61,273 bases of DNA, from assembly GCF_015206995.1 (NCBI RefSeq), contig NZ_JADEXR010000022.1, positions 1 to 61,273 on the forward strand. The letters are read 5' to 3'. Of the stretch, positions 53,652-61,273 are shown piece after piece. Source of the DNA: an aff. Roholtiella sp. LEGE 12411. Lineage in GTDB: Bacteria > Cyanobacteriota > Cyanobacteriia > Cyanobacteriales > Nostocaceae. Position 1 is the stretch's first letter. Every line of letters begins with the position of its first letter. The translations under genes were made by a program, and so were the position numbers. A model generated the notes under the pieces. The model saw only the letters and a list, made by a program, of their open reading frames with translations. It did no database searches and was not told where the DNA came from.

Positions 53652-55580
53652 TTAAGACTCCATCTCTGCCAATTCTAACCAGCGCTCAGTTGCCACATCA
53701 ATTGCTTGCTTGAGCGATTCCACCTGTTCATAGAGTTTTTGCACTTGGGTGTAACTCCCAGCATGGACATTCGTCAATGCTTTTTCGGCTTCTGCTTTCT
53801 GGGCTTCTAACTGAGCAATTTTACCTTCCAACTGTTCAAATTCTTTTTTTTCCCAATTTGATAGTCCCCGCCGCTTTTTACTCTCTACTTCTTTGGGCAC
53901 AGATGCAGTTTTGTGAACTGCTACATTTTTTTGCTTTTCCTTAGTATTAGCAGCTTGTTGCTGTGCTTCTTCGGCTTTTTTATAGTCCAAATAAACTGAG
54001 TAATTACCTGGATATTGCCGGAGATTACCGCCTTCTTCAAAGGAAAAGATTGTGTCTATAGTGCGATCAAGAAAGTAGCGATCGTGAGAAACTACAATTA
54101 CACACCCCGAAAAATCTTCTAAATAATCCTCTAGTACTGCCAATGTCTGTACATCTAAATCATTCGTAGGTTCATCTAAAATCAAGACATTGGGCGCACC
54201 CATGAGAACGCGTAACAGAAATAAACGGCGTTTTTCTCCACCAGAAAGTTTATGAATTGGTGCATATTGCTGATTCCCAGGAAACAGAAACCGCTCCAGC
54301 ATTTGGGAAGCAGTAATTTGAGTACCATCGGTAATTTTGACAAATTCTCCTTCTTCTTTGATATAGTCAATCACGCGCTGATCTTCATTCAACGCTGTAA
54401 GTAATTCTTCAGAATGCTGGTCAAAATAACCGATATGAATCGTACCACCAATTTCCACACTACCAGAATCAGGTTTAACCCGCCCAGTAAGCATATCCAT
54501 TAAAGTGGATTTACCTGCACCGTTACCGCCGATAATGCCGATGCGGTCTTCTGGACTAAATTCGTAGGTAAAATTATTGATGAGGGTACGTCCATCGTAG
54601 GCTTTAGAAACTTGATTTAGTTCAATAACTTTTTTGCCTATACGACGACCAACTGTAGATATATCAACTTTACCCTGAACTTGCTTAAACTCAGTGTCTC
54701 GCAGAGCATGAGCGCGGTCAATTCTAGCTTTTTGTTTCGTACTCCTGGCTTTTGGACCACGTTTAAGCCATTCCAATTCGCGCCGCAACACACCTTGATG
54801 TTTGCGTTGACTGCTAACGGCAGATTCTTCAGATAGAGCTTTCTTTTCGAGATAATATGAATAATTACCTGTGTAAGTATAAATGTCGCCTCGGTCAATT
54901 TCAACAATTCGATTAGTGACCCGATCCAAAAAGTAGCGATCGTGTGTTATGAGAAAAAGTGCGCCACGATAACGGTTCAAATAACTTTGTAACCATTCCA
55001 CAGAAAGAGCATCAAGATGGTTTGTTGGCTCATCCATGAGTAAAACATCGGGTTCTGATAGCAGTGCTGATGCTAAAGCGATGCGCTTGCGATAGCCTCC
55101 AGATAAAGTACCTATTTTGGCGTCAAAGTCTGAAATTCCTAACTTAGTAAGGATGATTTTGGCGTTGATTTCTACTTCCCAAGAATCCGTTGCATCCATA
55201 CGTTGCATCACTACAGAAAGGCGAGACATTAGTTGACTATCATCTGGATAATGAGCCAGTTTATCTGAAAGTTCTTCGTACTGACGCACCAAAGCTGTAT
55301 GTTCGCCACTATCAGCGAAAACTTGCTCTAAAACTGTGTGATTTTCATCTAAATCTGGCTGCTGTGGTAAGTAGATAATTTTAGAGCCAGAGTTAACTAA
55401 AATTTGACCGCTATCAATTGTTTCTAGCCCGGCTATCATCTTTAATATGGTTGATTTGCCAGAACCATTAGTACCAATTAAACCAACTTTATCGGTAGCA
55501 TCAAGACTAAAGCTAGCATCTTTGAGAATTTCTTTGATGCCAAAGTCTTTCTTCACTGATTGTAGTGTAATAATACTCAT
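53652..55580 (-). CDS. ABC-F family ATPase (Uup-like)
   Basis: A 642-residue soluble protein with two ABC domains: the first with Walker A GTNGSGKST (35-43), signature LSGGYRKR; the second with GGNGAGKST, signature LSGGEKRR; and Walker B VLLMDEPTNHLD and VLILDEPTNDLD. The inter-domain linker (about 240-310) is charged with two helices (YYLEKKALSEESAVSSQRKHQGVLRRELEWLKRG), and the C-terminal about 100 residues form a Lys/Glu coiled coil with the Uup-type end. ABC-F proteins act at the ribosome or in DNA-related processes and have no membrane domains. Normal length; nothing else in an operon. Confidence 0.9.
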   Translation of the reverse strand: MSIITLQSVKKDFGIKEILKDASFSLDATDKVGLIGTNGSGKSTILKMIAGLETIDSGQILVNSGSKIIYLPQQPDLDENHTVLEQVFADSGEHTALVRQYEELSDKLAHYPDDSQLMSRLSVVMQRMDATDSWEVEINAKIILTKLGISDFDAKIGTLSGGYRKRIALASALLSEPDVLLMDEPTNHLDALSVEWLQSYLNRYRGALFLITHDRYFLDRVTNRIVEIDRGDIYTYTGNYSYYLEKKALSEESAVSSQRKHQGVLRRELEWLKRGPKARSTKQKARIDRAHALRDTEFKQVQGKVDISTVGRRIGKKVIELNQVSKAYDGRTLINNFTYEFSPEDRIGIIGGNGAGKSTLMDMLTGRVKPDSGSVEIGGTIHIGYFDQHSEELLTALNEDQRVIDYIKEEGEFVKITDGTQITASQMLERFLFPGNQQYAPIHKLSGGEKRRLFLLRVLMGAPNVLILDEPTNDLDVQTLAVLEDYLEDFSGCVIVVSHDRYFLDRTIDTIFSFEEGGNLRQYPGNYSVYLDYKKAEEAQQQAANTKEKQKNVAVHKTASVPKEVESKKRRGLSNWEKKEFEQLEGKIAQLEAQKAEAEKALTNVHAGSYTQVQKLYEQVESLKQAIDVATERWLELAEMES

Positions 55581-55652
55581 AATATTTAGTAATTAATTAT
55601 TATTGGTTATTAATTCAGTAGGCAAGGCATACTCCCTACCTACTGCCAAAAT

Positions 55653-56069
55653 CTATACAAATAAATCCAAAGGTAAATGTCCATACATTTCGTTAATTCC
55701 CCCTTCTTGGTAAGATTGGCAAGACACTAATACCCCGCGATGATGTCCGAAATAGGAATCTAGATAGCACAAGCCATTTTTACCATTTAATTTTATATAA
55801 ACTGGGCCTTCCGATGTAGGTAGATTGTTGGGTGCTTCATAACCAAAAGCCAGAGAATAGGTTTTCATAGCTAAAATTCCTTCTTCTGCTGTATCAGCAC
55901 AAATTCCTAAAATTTGATAATCAGAAAGGCTGGTAAGCAAAATTAAAGCATGGCGAGTTACAGCTTTTTCTGATGGCTTGAGGACAGGTGCAATGTCTAG
56001 ACAGTTGAATTTATTCAGGATTTTTTTCGCTTCTTCAGCGGTGAGATTGTGATGATTAGGAGTTGACAT
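55653..56069 (-). CDS. DUF1824 family protein
   Basis: A 138-residue soluble protein with the DUF1824 pattern: NLTAEEAKKILNKFNCLD, ILLTSLSDYQILGICADTAEEGILAMKTYSLAFGY, GPVYIKLNGKNGLCYLDSYFGHHRGVLVSCQSY. The family is almost only cyanobacterial and its function is unknown. Its length is normal and the start is ATG. It follows the SPFH gene by about 80 bp on the same strand. Confidence 0.85.
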   Translation of the reverse strand: MSTPNHHNLTAEEAKKILNKFNCLDIAPVLKPSEKAVTRHALILLTSLSDYQILGICADTAEEGILAMKTYSLAFGYEAPNNLPTSEGPVYIKLNGKNGLCYLDSYFGHHRGVLVSCQSYQEGGINEMYGHLPLDLFV

Positions 56070-56150
56070 AAACTTGGATTATTCCCTGGTTGATGTTTCT
56101 TTGGTGTCTGAGTTGGGCATAGCCCAACTTATTAATATTATTTACTCGAA

Positions 56151-56999
56151 TCAGGGTTGATTTGAAACATTCCCTAGGTTGAAAAGGAAAGGGACGCTGC
56201 CTTTTGAGTCACCACTCATAACGAGAACTTTTGGCATCTGAGCGCCGCCAGTCTTCCAAGCTTCAATTGCTTCTTTTTGCAGAACTAACTGTCCTCCTTG
56301 GGCTTTGAGAGTCTCTGCTAATAGTCTTTGAGCTTCCGCCTTACCCTTAGCGCGATTTACCTCTGCTTGGGCTTCTTGTTCAGCTTCCCGCGCCACATAA
56401 ACGGCTCTTTGTGCTCGTTGTTCAGCAATTTGTTTTTCTTCAACTGCTCTGGCAAATTCCGGTGAGAAAGCCAAGTCAACTACGCTAGTATCTAACACAA
56501 TTATCCCATATTTGTCTAAGCGATCGCCTAACGCGTTATCAAAGTCTTCCTTCAATTCACTTCTTTTGGTAATTGCTTCTTCCACTGTTCTTCTAGCAGC
56601 TGCAATTTTAAATGCTTCTTGTGTCTGAGGTGCGATGATTTTTGATACAATATTTTCTAAAGTTCCTTGTTTCCTTCTGACTTGAACTACTTGTATGGGA
56701 TCAAGGCGAAAATTAATCGCAAATCTAGCAGATAAATTTTGTAGATCCTTAGTAGAACTTTCTGCTGGCACCTCAAACTTTTGTACAGTCAAATCATACA
56801 CATCAATTACGGAGATGAAGGGTGGTTTCAGATGAATACCTTCCAATAAAGCACCATCTCTGGCTTTACCCAAGATGCTAATCACTCCTGCTTGTCCTGG
56901 GTTGATAATAATAAAGGCATTTAGTCCAATAATCACCAATATTGCCAACACAATTCCGAAGACTGTGGTTTGCCAATTTCCTAATTGCTGATTTTTCAA
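56151..56999 (-). CDS. Prohibitin/SPFH-domain protein
   Basis: A 282-residue protein with one N-terminal membrane anchor (residues 11-31, TVFGIVLAILVIIGLNAFII) and an SPFH/Band 7 domain (about 32-200) followed by an Ala/Glu-rich helix (EKQIAEQRAQRAVYVAREAEQEAQAEVNRAKGKAEAQR). This is the layout of prohibitin/HflK-type proteins, which form large ring oligomers on the inner or thylakoid membrane and modulate FtsH proteases. The start is TTG (56999) with a cggagat site 9 nt upstream. No protease gene is adjacent. Confidence 0.87.
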   Translation of the reverse strand: MKNQQLGNWQTTVFGIVLAILVIIGLNAFIIINPGQAGVISILGKARDGALLEGIHLKPPFISVIDVYDLTVQKFEVPAESSTKDLQNLSARFAINFRLDPIQVVQVRRKQGTLENIVSKIIAPQTQEAFKIAAARRTVEEAITKRSELKEDFDNALGDRLDKYGIIVLDTSVVDLAFSPEFARAVEEKQIAEQRAQRAVYVAREAEQEAQAEVNRAKGKAEAQRLLAETLKAQGGQLVLQKEAIEAWKTGGAQMPKVLVMSGDSKGSVPFLFNLGNVSNQP

Positions 57000-57142
57000 G
57001 TTTTTATCTCCGTTTTTGTCCGCAGGTAAGTCCTGTATTATGTTGACACGTCAGATGCCTACCTACACATACCAAAGGCTACAAAAGTTAAAATGCTCCC
57101 TATTTTTGTGGTAATATCATTTACACGCAACTGCGAAAAGCC

Positions 57143-58951
57143 GTGGCTATAGTATTAAAATCTCATCGGGCATCAAGAAGGCGTAAACATTCCGCACATC
57201 CTCTCCAGCGCCTCCTTGAGTATGGACACCAGTATCGTAAACAAATTTGGCTGGCGACTACTTATTCTATTTTGAATAAATTTTTTGATTTAGCACCACC
57301 TGGATTAATTGGTATAGCGGTGGATGTAGTAGTAAAGCAGCAGAATTCCATCATTGCACAGTTAGGAGTGAAGGATGTCTTTTGGCAATTTCTGATTATT
57401 TCCTTCCTCACTGTTATTGTTTGGATACTAGAATCAATTTTTGAGTACGCCTACGCTCGACTTTGGCGAAATTTGGCCCAGAATATTCAACATGATTTGC
57501 GTTTGGATGCATACAAACATTTGCAAGAATTAGAATTGGCTTATTTTGAAGAACGCAGCACTGGCGGTTTAATGTCCATCCTCAGTGATGATATTAACCA
57601 ATTAGAGCGATTTTTGGATAGTGGAGCAAATGATATCATCCAAGTTGCCACAACCGTTTTAATTATTGGTGGTGCCTTCTTTATTTTGGCTCCTAGTGTG
57701 GCATGGATGGCGATGTCGCCGATGCCATTTATCCTCTGGGGTTCGTTGGCTTATCAACGGTTGCTTGCACCTCGCTACGCTGATGTGCGGGAAAAAGTAG
57801 GTTTCCTCAACTCACGTCTGGCAAATAATATTAGCGGTATTACTACTATTAAAAGTTTTACAGCCGAATCTTATGAAGCCTCACGTTTGGAAGTAGATAG
57901 TGAAGCTTATCGCCAAAGTAATGCTAAAGCAATTAAACTTTCTGCTGCTTTTATACCCTTGATTCGGATGTTGATTTTGGTAGGGTTTACCGCATTATTA
58001 TTATATGGCGGTATGGCAGCGGTTTCGGGAAAAATGTCTGTAGGAACTTACAGTGTATTAGTATTTTTAATTCAGCGTTTGCTGTGGCCTTTAACCAGAT
58101 TAGGCGAAACCTTTGACCAATATCAACGAGCAATGGCTTCTACTAATCGAGTTATGGATTTGTTGGATACTCCCATCACTATTCATACAGGAAATACAGT
58201 ATTACCTGTAGAAGAAGTGCGCGGTGAAGTGGAATTTAAAAATGTCTATTTTGCTTATCAAGATAGATTACCAGTAATTAAAAATCTCTCTTTAGATATT
58301 CCAGCAGGAAACACCATCGCAATTGTCGGTTCAACTGGTTCAGGTAAAAGCACTTTAGTCAAACTTTTATTACGGTTGTATGAAGTGCAAACGGGAAATA
58401 TTACCATCGATGGCATTGACTTACAAAATTTGAATTTGCAAGATTTACGTCGCTGTATTGGCTTAGTCAGTCAGGATGTGTTCTTATTTCATGGCACTGT
58501 AGCAGAGAATATTGCTTATGGCAGCTTTGACGCCACCAATATAGAAATAGTGATGGCGGCTAAAGTGGCTGAGGCGCACGAATTTATTATGCACCTGCCT
58601 CAAGGTTATGAGACAATTGTCGGAGAAAGAGGACAAAAGTTATCTGGTGGACAAAGACAGCGGATTGCGATCGCTCGCGCAATATTAAAGAATCCACCCA
58701 TTTTGATTTTAGATGAAGCTACCTCCGCAGTGGATAATGAAACAGAAGCCGCAATCCAGCGATCGCTCGAACGAATTACAGTTAATAGAACCACAATTGC
58801 GATCGCTCATCGTCTTTCTACCATCCGTAATGCCGATTGCATTTATGTCATGGAACATGGGAAATTAGTAGAGTCGGGAACCCATGAACAACTGTTAGAT
58901 AAAAATGGTACTTACGCCAGTCTCTGGCTTGTACAGAGTGGCTTAAAATAA
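57143..58951 (+). CDS. ABC exporter, fused permease and ATPase
   Basis: A 602-residue half-transporter. Residues about 40-320 form six membrane helices ([49 protein letters not shown], etc.), and the ATPase domain has Walker [10 protein letters not shown] (396-404, K402), signature LSGGQ (S501) and ILDEATS with a normal catalytic Glu. It lacks the C-terminal extension seen in the exporter at 20.2 kb. The start is GTG at 57143. The substrate is unknown; lipids or peptides are typical for this MsbA/HlyB-like class. It lies 5' of a small cyanobacterial gene. Confidence 0.88.
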   Translation: MAIVLKSHRASRRRKHSAHPLQRLLEYGHQYRKQIWLATTYSILNKFFDLAPPGLIGIAVDVVVKQQNSIIAQLGVKDVFWQFLIISFLTVIVWILESIFEYAYARLWRNLAQNIQHDLRLDAYKHLQELELAYFEERSTGGLMSILSDDINQLERFLDSGANDIIQVATTVLIIGGAFFILAPSVAWMAMSPMPFILWGSLAYQRLLAPRYADVREKVGFLNSRLANNISGITTIKSFTAESYEASRLEVDSEAYRQSNAKAIKLSAAFIPLIRMLILVGFTALLLYGGMAAVSGKMSVGTYSVLVFLIQRLLWPLTRLGETFDQYQRAMASTNRVMDLLDTPITIHTGNTVLPVEEVRGEVEFKNVYFAYQDRLPVIKNLSLDIPAGNTIAIVGSTGSGKSTLVKLLLRLYEVQTGNITIDGIDLQNLNLQDLRRCIGLVSQDVFLFHGTVAENIAYGSFDATNIEIVMAAKVAEAHEFIMHLPQGYETIVGERGQKLSGGQRQRIAIARAILKNPPILILDEATSAVDNETEAAIQRSLERITVNRTTIAIAHRLSTIRNADCIYVMEHGKLVESGTHEQLLDKNGTYASLWLVQSGLK

Positions 58952-58989
58952 GTATCACCCATTCTTTGTCTCTTAATTACGAATTATTT

Positions 58990-59415
58990 ATGATGTTTGG
59001 TAGTACCCAACCGGAAACAGGAGATAACAAGTGGCGTCGCCAGTTGGATAAATTTGTCAAAGCAAATCAGCCAGAATTGGCGGCGTTGTTTTGGGGATTA
59101 TGGTTAGAAAATGGTGATAGCCAGGGTACTATAGGCATTGATTTGCAACCAACACCACATTTTGTGTATTGTCCTAAAAAGGCGATAGAGAAACTAAATA
59201 CTCAAGTTGAGAATCGGCTTCAAGAAATTTTGGGAATTGTCGAAAATCATAAGCCGGAAGCAGAAGTTGTGATGATTGGTATTGGTAATGGTGAAATCAA
59301 GTTAATTCAGTTTGCACCAGAACCAGCACCACCTGATTGTTTTAAGCAATTTGCTAAAGATGTAGATGGTTTATTAGAACTACTAGAACAGCGCATGAGT
59401 GAGCAGTTGCCATAA
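58990..59415 (+). CDS. Small acidic cyanobacterial protein, possibly CcmS-like
   Basis: A protein of about 141 residues starting MMFGSTQPETGDNKWRRQLD; a TTG eight codons upstream (58966) is also open. It has an alpha/beta pattern with PELAALFWGLWLENGDSQG, IGIDLQPTPHFVYCPKKAIEKLN, EVVMIGIGNGEIKLIQF and an acidic C-terminal helix. I recall a cyanobacterial family of similar length and sequence called CcmS, a beta-carboxysome assembly chaperone that binds shell protein CcmK1, but I cannot confirm the match from sequence alone. No carboxysome gene lies in the window. It starts about 40 bp after the ABC exporter stop. Confidence 0.6.
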   Translation: MMFGSTQPETGDNKWRRQLDKFVKANQPELAALFWGLWLENGDSQGTIGIDLQPTPHFVYCPKKAIEKLNTQVENRLQEILGIVENHKPEAEVVMIGIGNGEIKLIQFAPEPAPPDCFKQFAKDVDGLLELLEQRMSEQLP

Positions 59416-59444
59416 TTTCTTTTTCTCATCACTGTTTCTAAGTC

Positions 59445-59480
59445 AAAAAAATTGCCTCAGAAGGATCACTTCCAAGGCAA
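59445..59480 (-). terminator. Rho-independent terminator after pntB
   Basis: On the minus strand, TTGCCT-TG-GAAG-tgatc-CTTC-TG-AGGCAA forms a stem with a short inner helix and ends in TTTTTTT. It lies about 50 bp past the pntB stop and closes the pnt operon. Confidence 0.8.
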
Positions 59481-59528
59481 ATCAACTCTCCTTGATTATT
59501 TCTTACACTCCGCGTTCCCTGCGGTTAG

Positions 59529-60935
59529 TTAAAGTTGCTTAACTTCCGAAACTAACTTCGACACCATATCCTTTGCGCTACCAAAGAGCATCGTAGTTTT
59601 ATCTTTGTAGAACAACTCATTATCTACACCGGCAAAACCTGTACTCATCCCGCGCTTAATCACAATCGTCTGCTTTGCTCGATCTACTTCCAAAATTGGC
59701 ATACCATAAATCGGGCTATTGGCATCACTACGTGCCGCTGGATTGACTACATCATTAGCCCCAATGACTAAAGCCACGTCTGCTTGCTCAAACTGGGGAT
59801 TAATATCTTCCATGTCATACAACTGGGTATAAGGTACATTTGCTTCAGCCAGCAATACATTCATGTGCCCCGGCATTCTACCAGCAACGGGGTGAATGGC
59901 ATACTTGACATCAACGCCCATCCGTTCTAACTGATCTGATAATTCCCGCACACTGTGTTGCGCTTGGGCAACTGCCATCCCATAACCAGGTACAATGACC
60001 ACAGAACGGGCATAACCCAACATCATCGCTCCTTCTTCGGGATCGATGCTGCGAACGGTTTGATCGGTTGCAGCACCACCACTAGCAGCAGCACCGCCAC
60101 CAGAGCCTGTACCAAAAGCACTGAACAGCACACTAAATAGAGAGCGGTTCATTGCTTTACACATAATTTCAGTCAGGATTAACCCAGATGCTCCCACCAG
60201 AGCACCAGCAATGATCAACATATTGTTCATCACCACGAACCCAGCCGCCGCCGCCGCCACACCTGACAAGGAGTTCAACAGCGAAATTACCACAGGCATA
60301 TCACCGCCACCAATGGGGATGACGAACATCACGCCCAGCAGCAATGAAACGCCAACCACTCCCAAGAATATGGGTAAGCTATCAGGTGTGATAATTAAGT
60401 AGGCACTACCCACCACATAAGCACCCAAAAGCAACAAGTTAAATGGTTGCTGAAATGGGAATGTAATTGGGGAACCGCTGATTAAACCTTGCAATTTGGC
60501 AAAGGCGAGAAAACTACCTGTGAAGGTAACACCGCCGATTAACACATCCAACAGCATAGAAATGTTGACGTCTAGCGGTATCGGCTGAGAACTATCCAGT
60601 AACCGCCAGAATTCTGCAACAGCGACTAATGCGGAAGCAGCACCGCCTAATCCGTTGAGTAAACCCACCATTTGGGGCATTTCCGTCATTTGGACTTTGT
60701 AGGCGACGATCGCACCAATCCCCGAACCAATCGCCAAGCCTAACAATATCATCTCGTAATTCAACACATGCTGATCCAGCATTGTTGCTGCGATCGCCAA
60801 CAACATCCCCACAGCCGCTATAACATTACCGTTCCGCGCTGTGGCAGGTGATCCCAGCTTTTTCAAACCCAATATGAATAACGATGCAGCGACTAAGTAC
60901 GTCAGCTGAATGCCAGTTGGTAAAAAATCGCTCAC
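59529..60935 (-). CDS. pntB: NAD(P) transhydrogenase subunit beta
   Basis: A 468-residue inner-membrane protein with about eight to nine membrane helices in the first 270 residues and an NADP(H)-binding domain in the last about 190 (VVIVPGYGMAVAQAQHSVREL, IHPVAGRMPGHMNVLLAEA, DVALVIGANDVVNPAARSD, GMPILEVDRA). It couples hydride transfer from NADH to NADP+ to proton translocation. The GTG start overlaps the pntA2 stop (GTGA), so translation is coupled. Length and motifs are normal. A terminator follows. Confidence 0.95.
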   Translation of the reverse strand: MSDFLPTGIQLTYLVAASLFILGLKKLGSPATARNGNVIAAVGMLLAIAATMLDQHVLNYEMILLGLAIGSGIGAIVAYKVQMTEMPQMVGLLNGLGGAASALVAVAEFWRLLDSSQPIPLDVNISMLLDVLIGGVTFTGSFLAFAKLQGLISGSPITFPFQQPFNLLLLGAYVVGSAYLIITPDSLPIFLGVVGVSLLLGVMFVIPIGGGDMPVVISLLNSLSGVAAAAAGFVVMNNMLIIAGALVGASGLILTEIMCKAMNRSLFSVLFSAFGTGSGGGAAASGGAATDQTVRSIDPEEGAMMLGYARSVVIVPGYGMAVAQAQHSVRELSDQLERMGVDVKYAIHPVAGRMPGHMNVLLAEANVPYTQLYDMEDINPQFEQADVALVIGANDVVNPAARSDANSPIYGMPILEVDRAKQTIVIKRGMSTGFAGVDNELFYKDKTTMLFGSAKDMVSKLVSEVKQL

Positions 60936-61225
60936 GCCTTAATCTCCTTTTTCTTGAACATTTGCAGCATTCTATCTGTGACTAAAAAACCGCCCACGAC
61001 GTTGATTGTCGCCAGCACTACAGCAATCAAACCGAGAATTACGGACACATTCGTGTCTCTCGCACCAGCAGCCACTATCGCTCCCAGTACCGCAATCCCA
61101 GAAATCGCGTTGGAGCCTGACATTAAGGGCGTGTGCAGAGTCGGTGGTATTTTGTTGATGACTTCAAAGCCGATAAAGGATGCTAAAACGAATACAAACA
61201 AAGCAGCAAGTAATGCTTCTGTCAT
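60932..61225 (-). CDS. pntA2: NAD(P) transhydrogenase alpha-2 subunit (membrane part of PntA)
   Basis: A 97-residue protein with three to four hydrophobic segments (ALLAALFVFVLASFIGFEVI, PLMSGSNAISGIAVLGAIVAAG, ILGLIAVVLATINVVGGFLV). It corresponds to the C-terminal membrane part of PntA, made as a separate polypeptide in cyanobacteria. The NAD-binding alpha-1 subunit should be upstream, just beyond the right edge of this window. It is coupled to pntB by a 4-bp overlap. Confidence 0.93.
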   Translation of the reverse strand: MTEALLAALFVFVLASFIGFEVINKIPPTLHTPLMSGSNAISGIAVLGAIVAAGARDTNVSVILGLIAVVLATINVVGGFLVTDRMLQMFKKKEIKA

Positions 61226-61273
61226 GAAATAAAAACTCCTTGTGTAAATGGGGAATGGGGCATTGGGGATGGG
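61226..61273. repeat. G-rich heptamer-type repeats at the right edge
   Basis: ATGGGGA/CATTGGGGA units follow the pntA2 start in the upstream direction. They are the complement of the type at 1-51 and presumably lie between pntA2 and the next upstream gene. Confidence 0.55.

Noticed and set aside
1-61273. tRNA, rRNA, tmRNA or riboswitch
   Set aside because: Reading each intergenic gap on both strands gave no recognisable cloverleaf, conserved rRNA block or known riboswitch core; a covariance-model scan would be decisive.

Overview
The window reads as chromosomal DNA of a filamentous, heterocyst-type cyanobacterium (Nostocales, Nostoc/Anabaena-like). Support: the octamer GCGATCGC (HIP1) recurs throughout on both strands; a PsaX photosystem I subunit gene is present; several genes belong to families largely confined to cyanobacteria (DUF1824, the TIGR03792-type protein, split pntA); and intergenic DNA is full of short heptamer tandem repeats and MITE-like inverted-repeat elements typical of Nostoc genomes. 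No rRNA, tRNA, CRISPR array, prophage or intact transposase was recognised.

Layout. 1-16.3 kb is a mosaic of housekeeping and signalling genes: a conserved hypothetical protein, a single-domain response regulator, lipoyl synthase (lipA), psaX (46 codons with stop, easily missed), a LivH-type amino-acid permease, a hybrid histidine kinase, larE, an SGNH hydrolase, a small XRE regulator, a 70-residue unknown, a solitary PvuII-like DNA methyltransferase, a phasin-like protein, an FKBP isomerase, dnaB and rplI (separated by a repeat array) and glyoxalase II.

16.9-27.7 kb (plus strand) is an AT-richer glycan cluster: GT11-like and GT10-like (fucosyltransferase-type) proteins, a DxD glycosyltransferase, two GT4 enzymes, three tandem paralogous GT-A-like proteins and an ABC exporter. 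The exporter carries a C-terminal extension made of two ungapped repeats that resemble the histidine-kinase dimerisation/phosphoacceptor (HisKA) helical hairpin; only the first keeps the histidine. This is the most unusual object in the window. Two copies of one MITE-like element sit inside the cluster.

27.8-30.1 kb holds a small membrane protein and a UbiB-type kinase. 30.5-40.4 kb (minus strand) is a Wzx/Wzy-type exopolysaccharide operon transcribed from GT4-GT4-Wzc (BY-kinase)-Wzy-GT4-GT2 to Wzx; no Wza or priming transferase is in view. 41.5-61.3 kb returns to housekeeping: M1 aminopeptidase with HEAT-like repeats, DUF3352 protein, mscL, a SAM methyltransferase overlapping a PrsW-type membrane protease, a truncated Uma2 gene, a tandem QueD/PTPS fusion whose first half has lost its catalytic His, a J-domain protein, a frameshifted cysteine synthase, tlyA, an ABC-F ATPase, DUF1824, an SPFH protein, a second ABC exporter, a small acidic cyanobacterial protein and pntA2-pntB with a clear terminator.

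Functions come from motifs and family knowledge recalled from memory; no database search was run. Several starts were moved inside the longest open frame where conserved sequence and ribosome-binding sites pointed to a shorter product.
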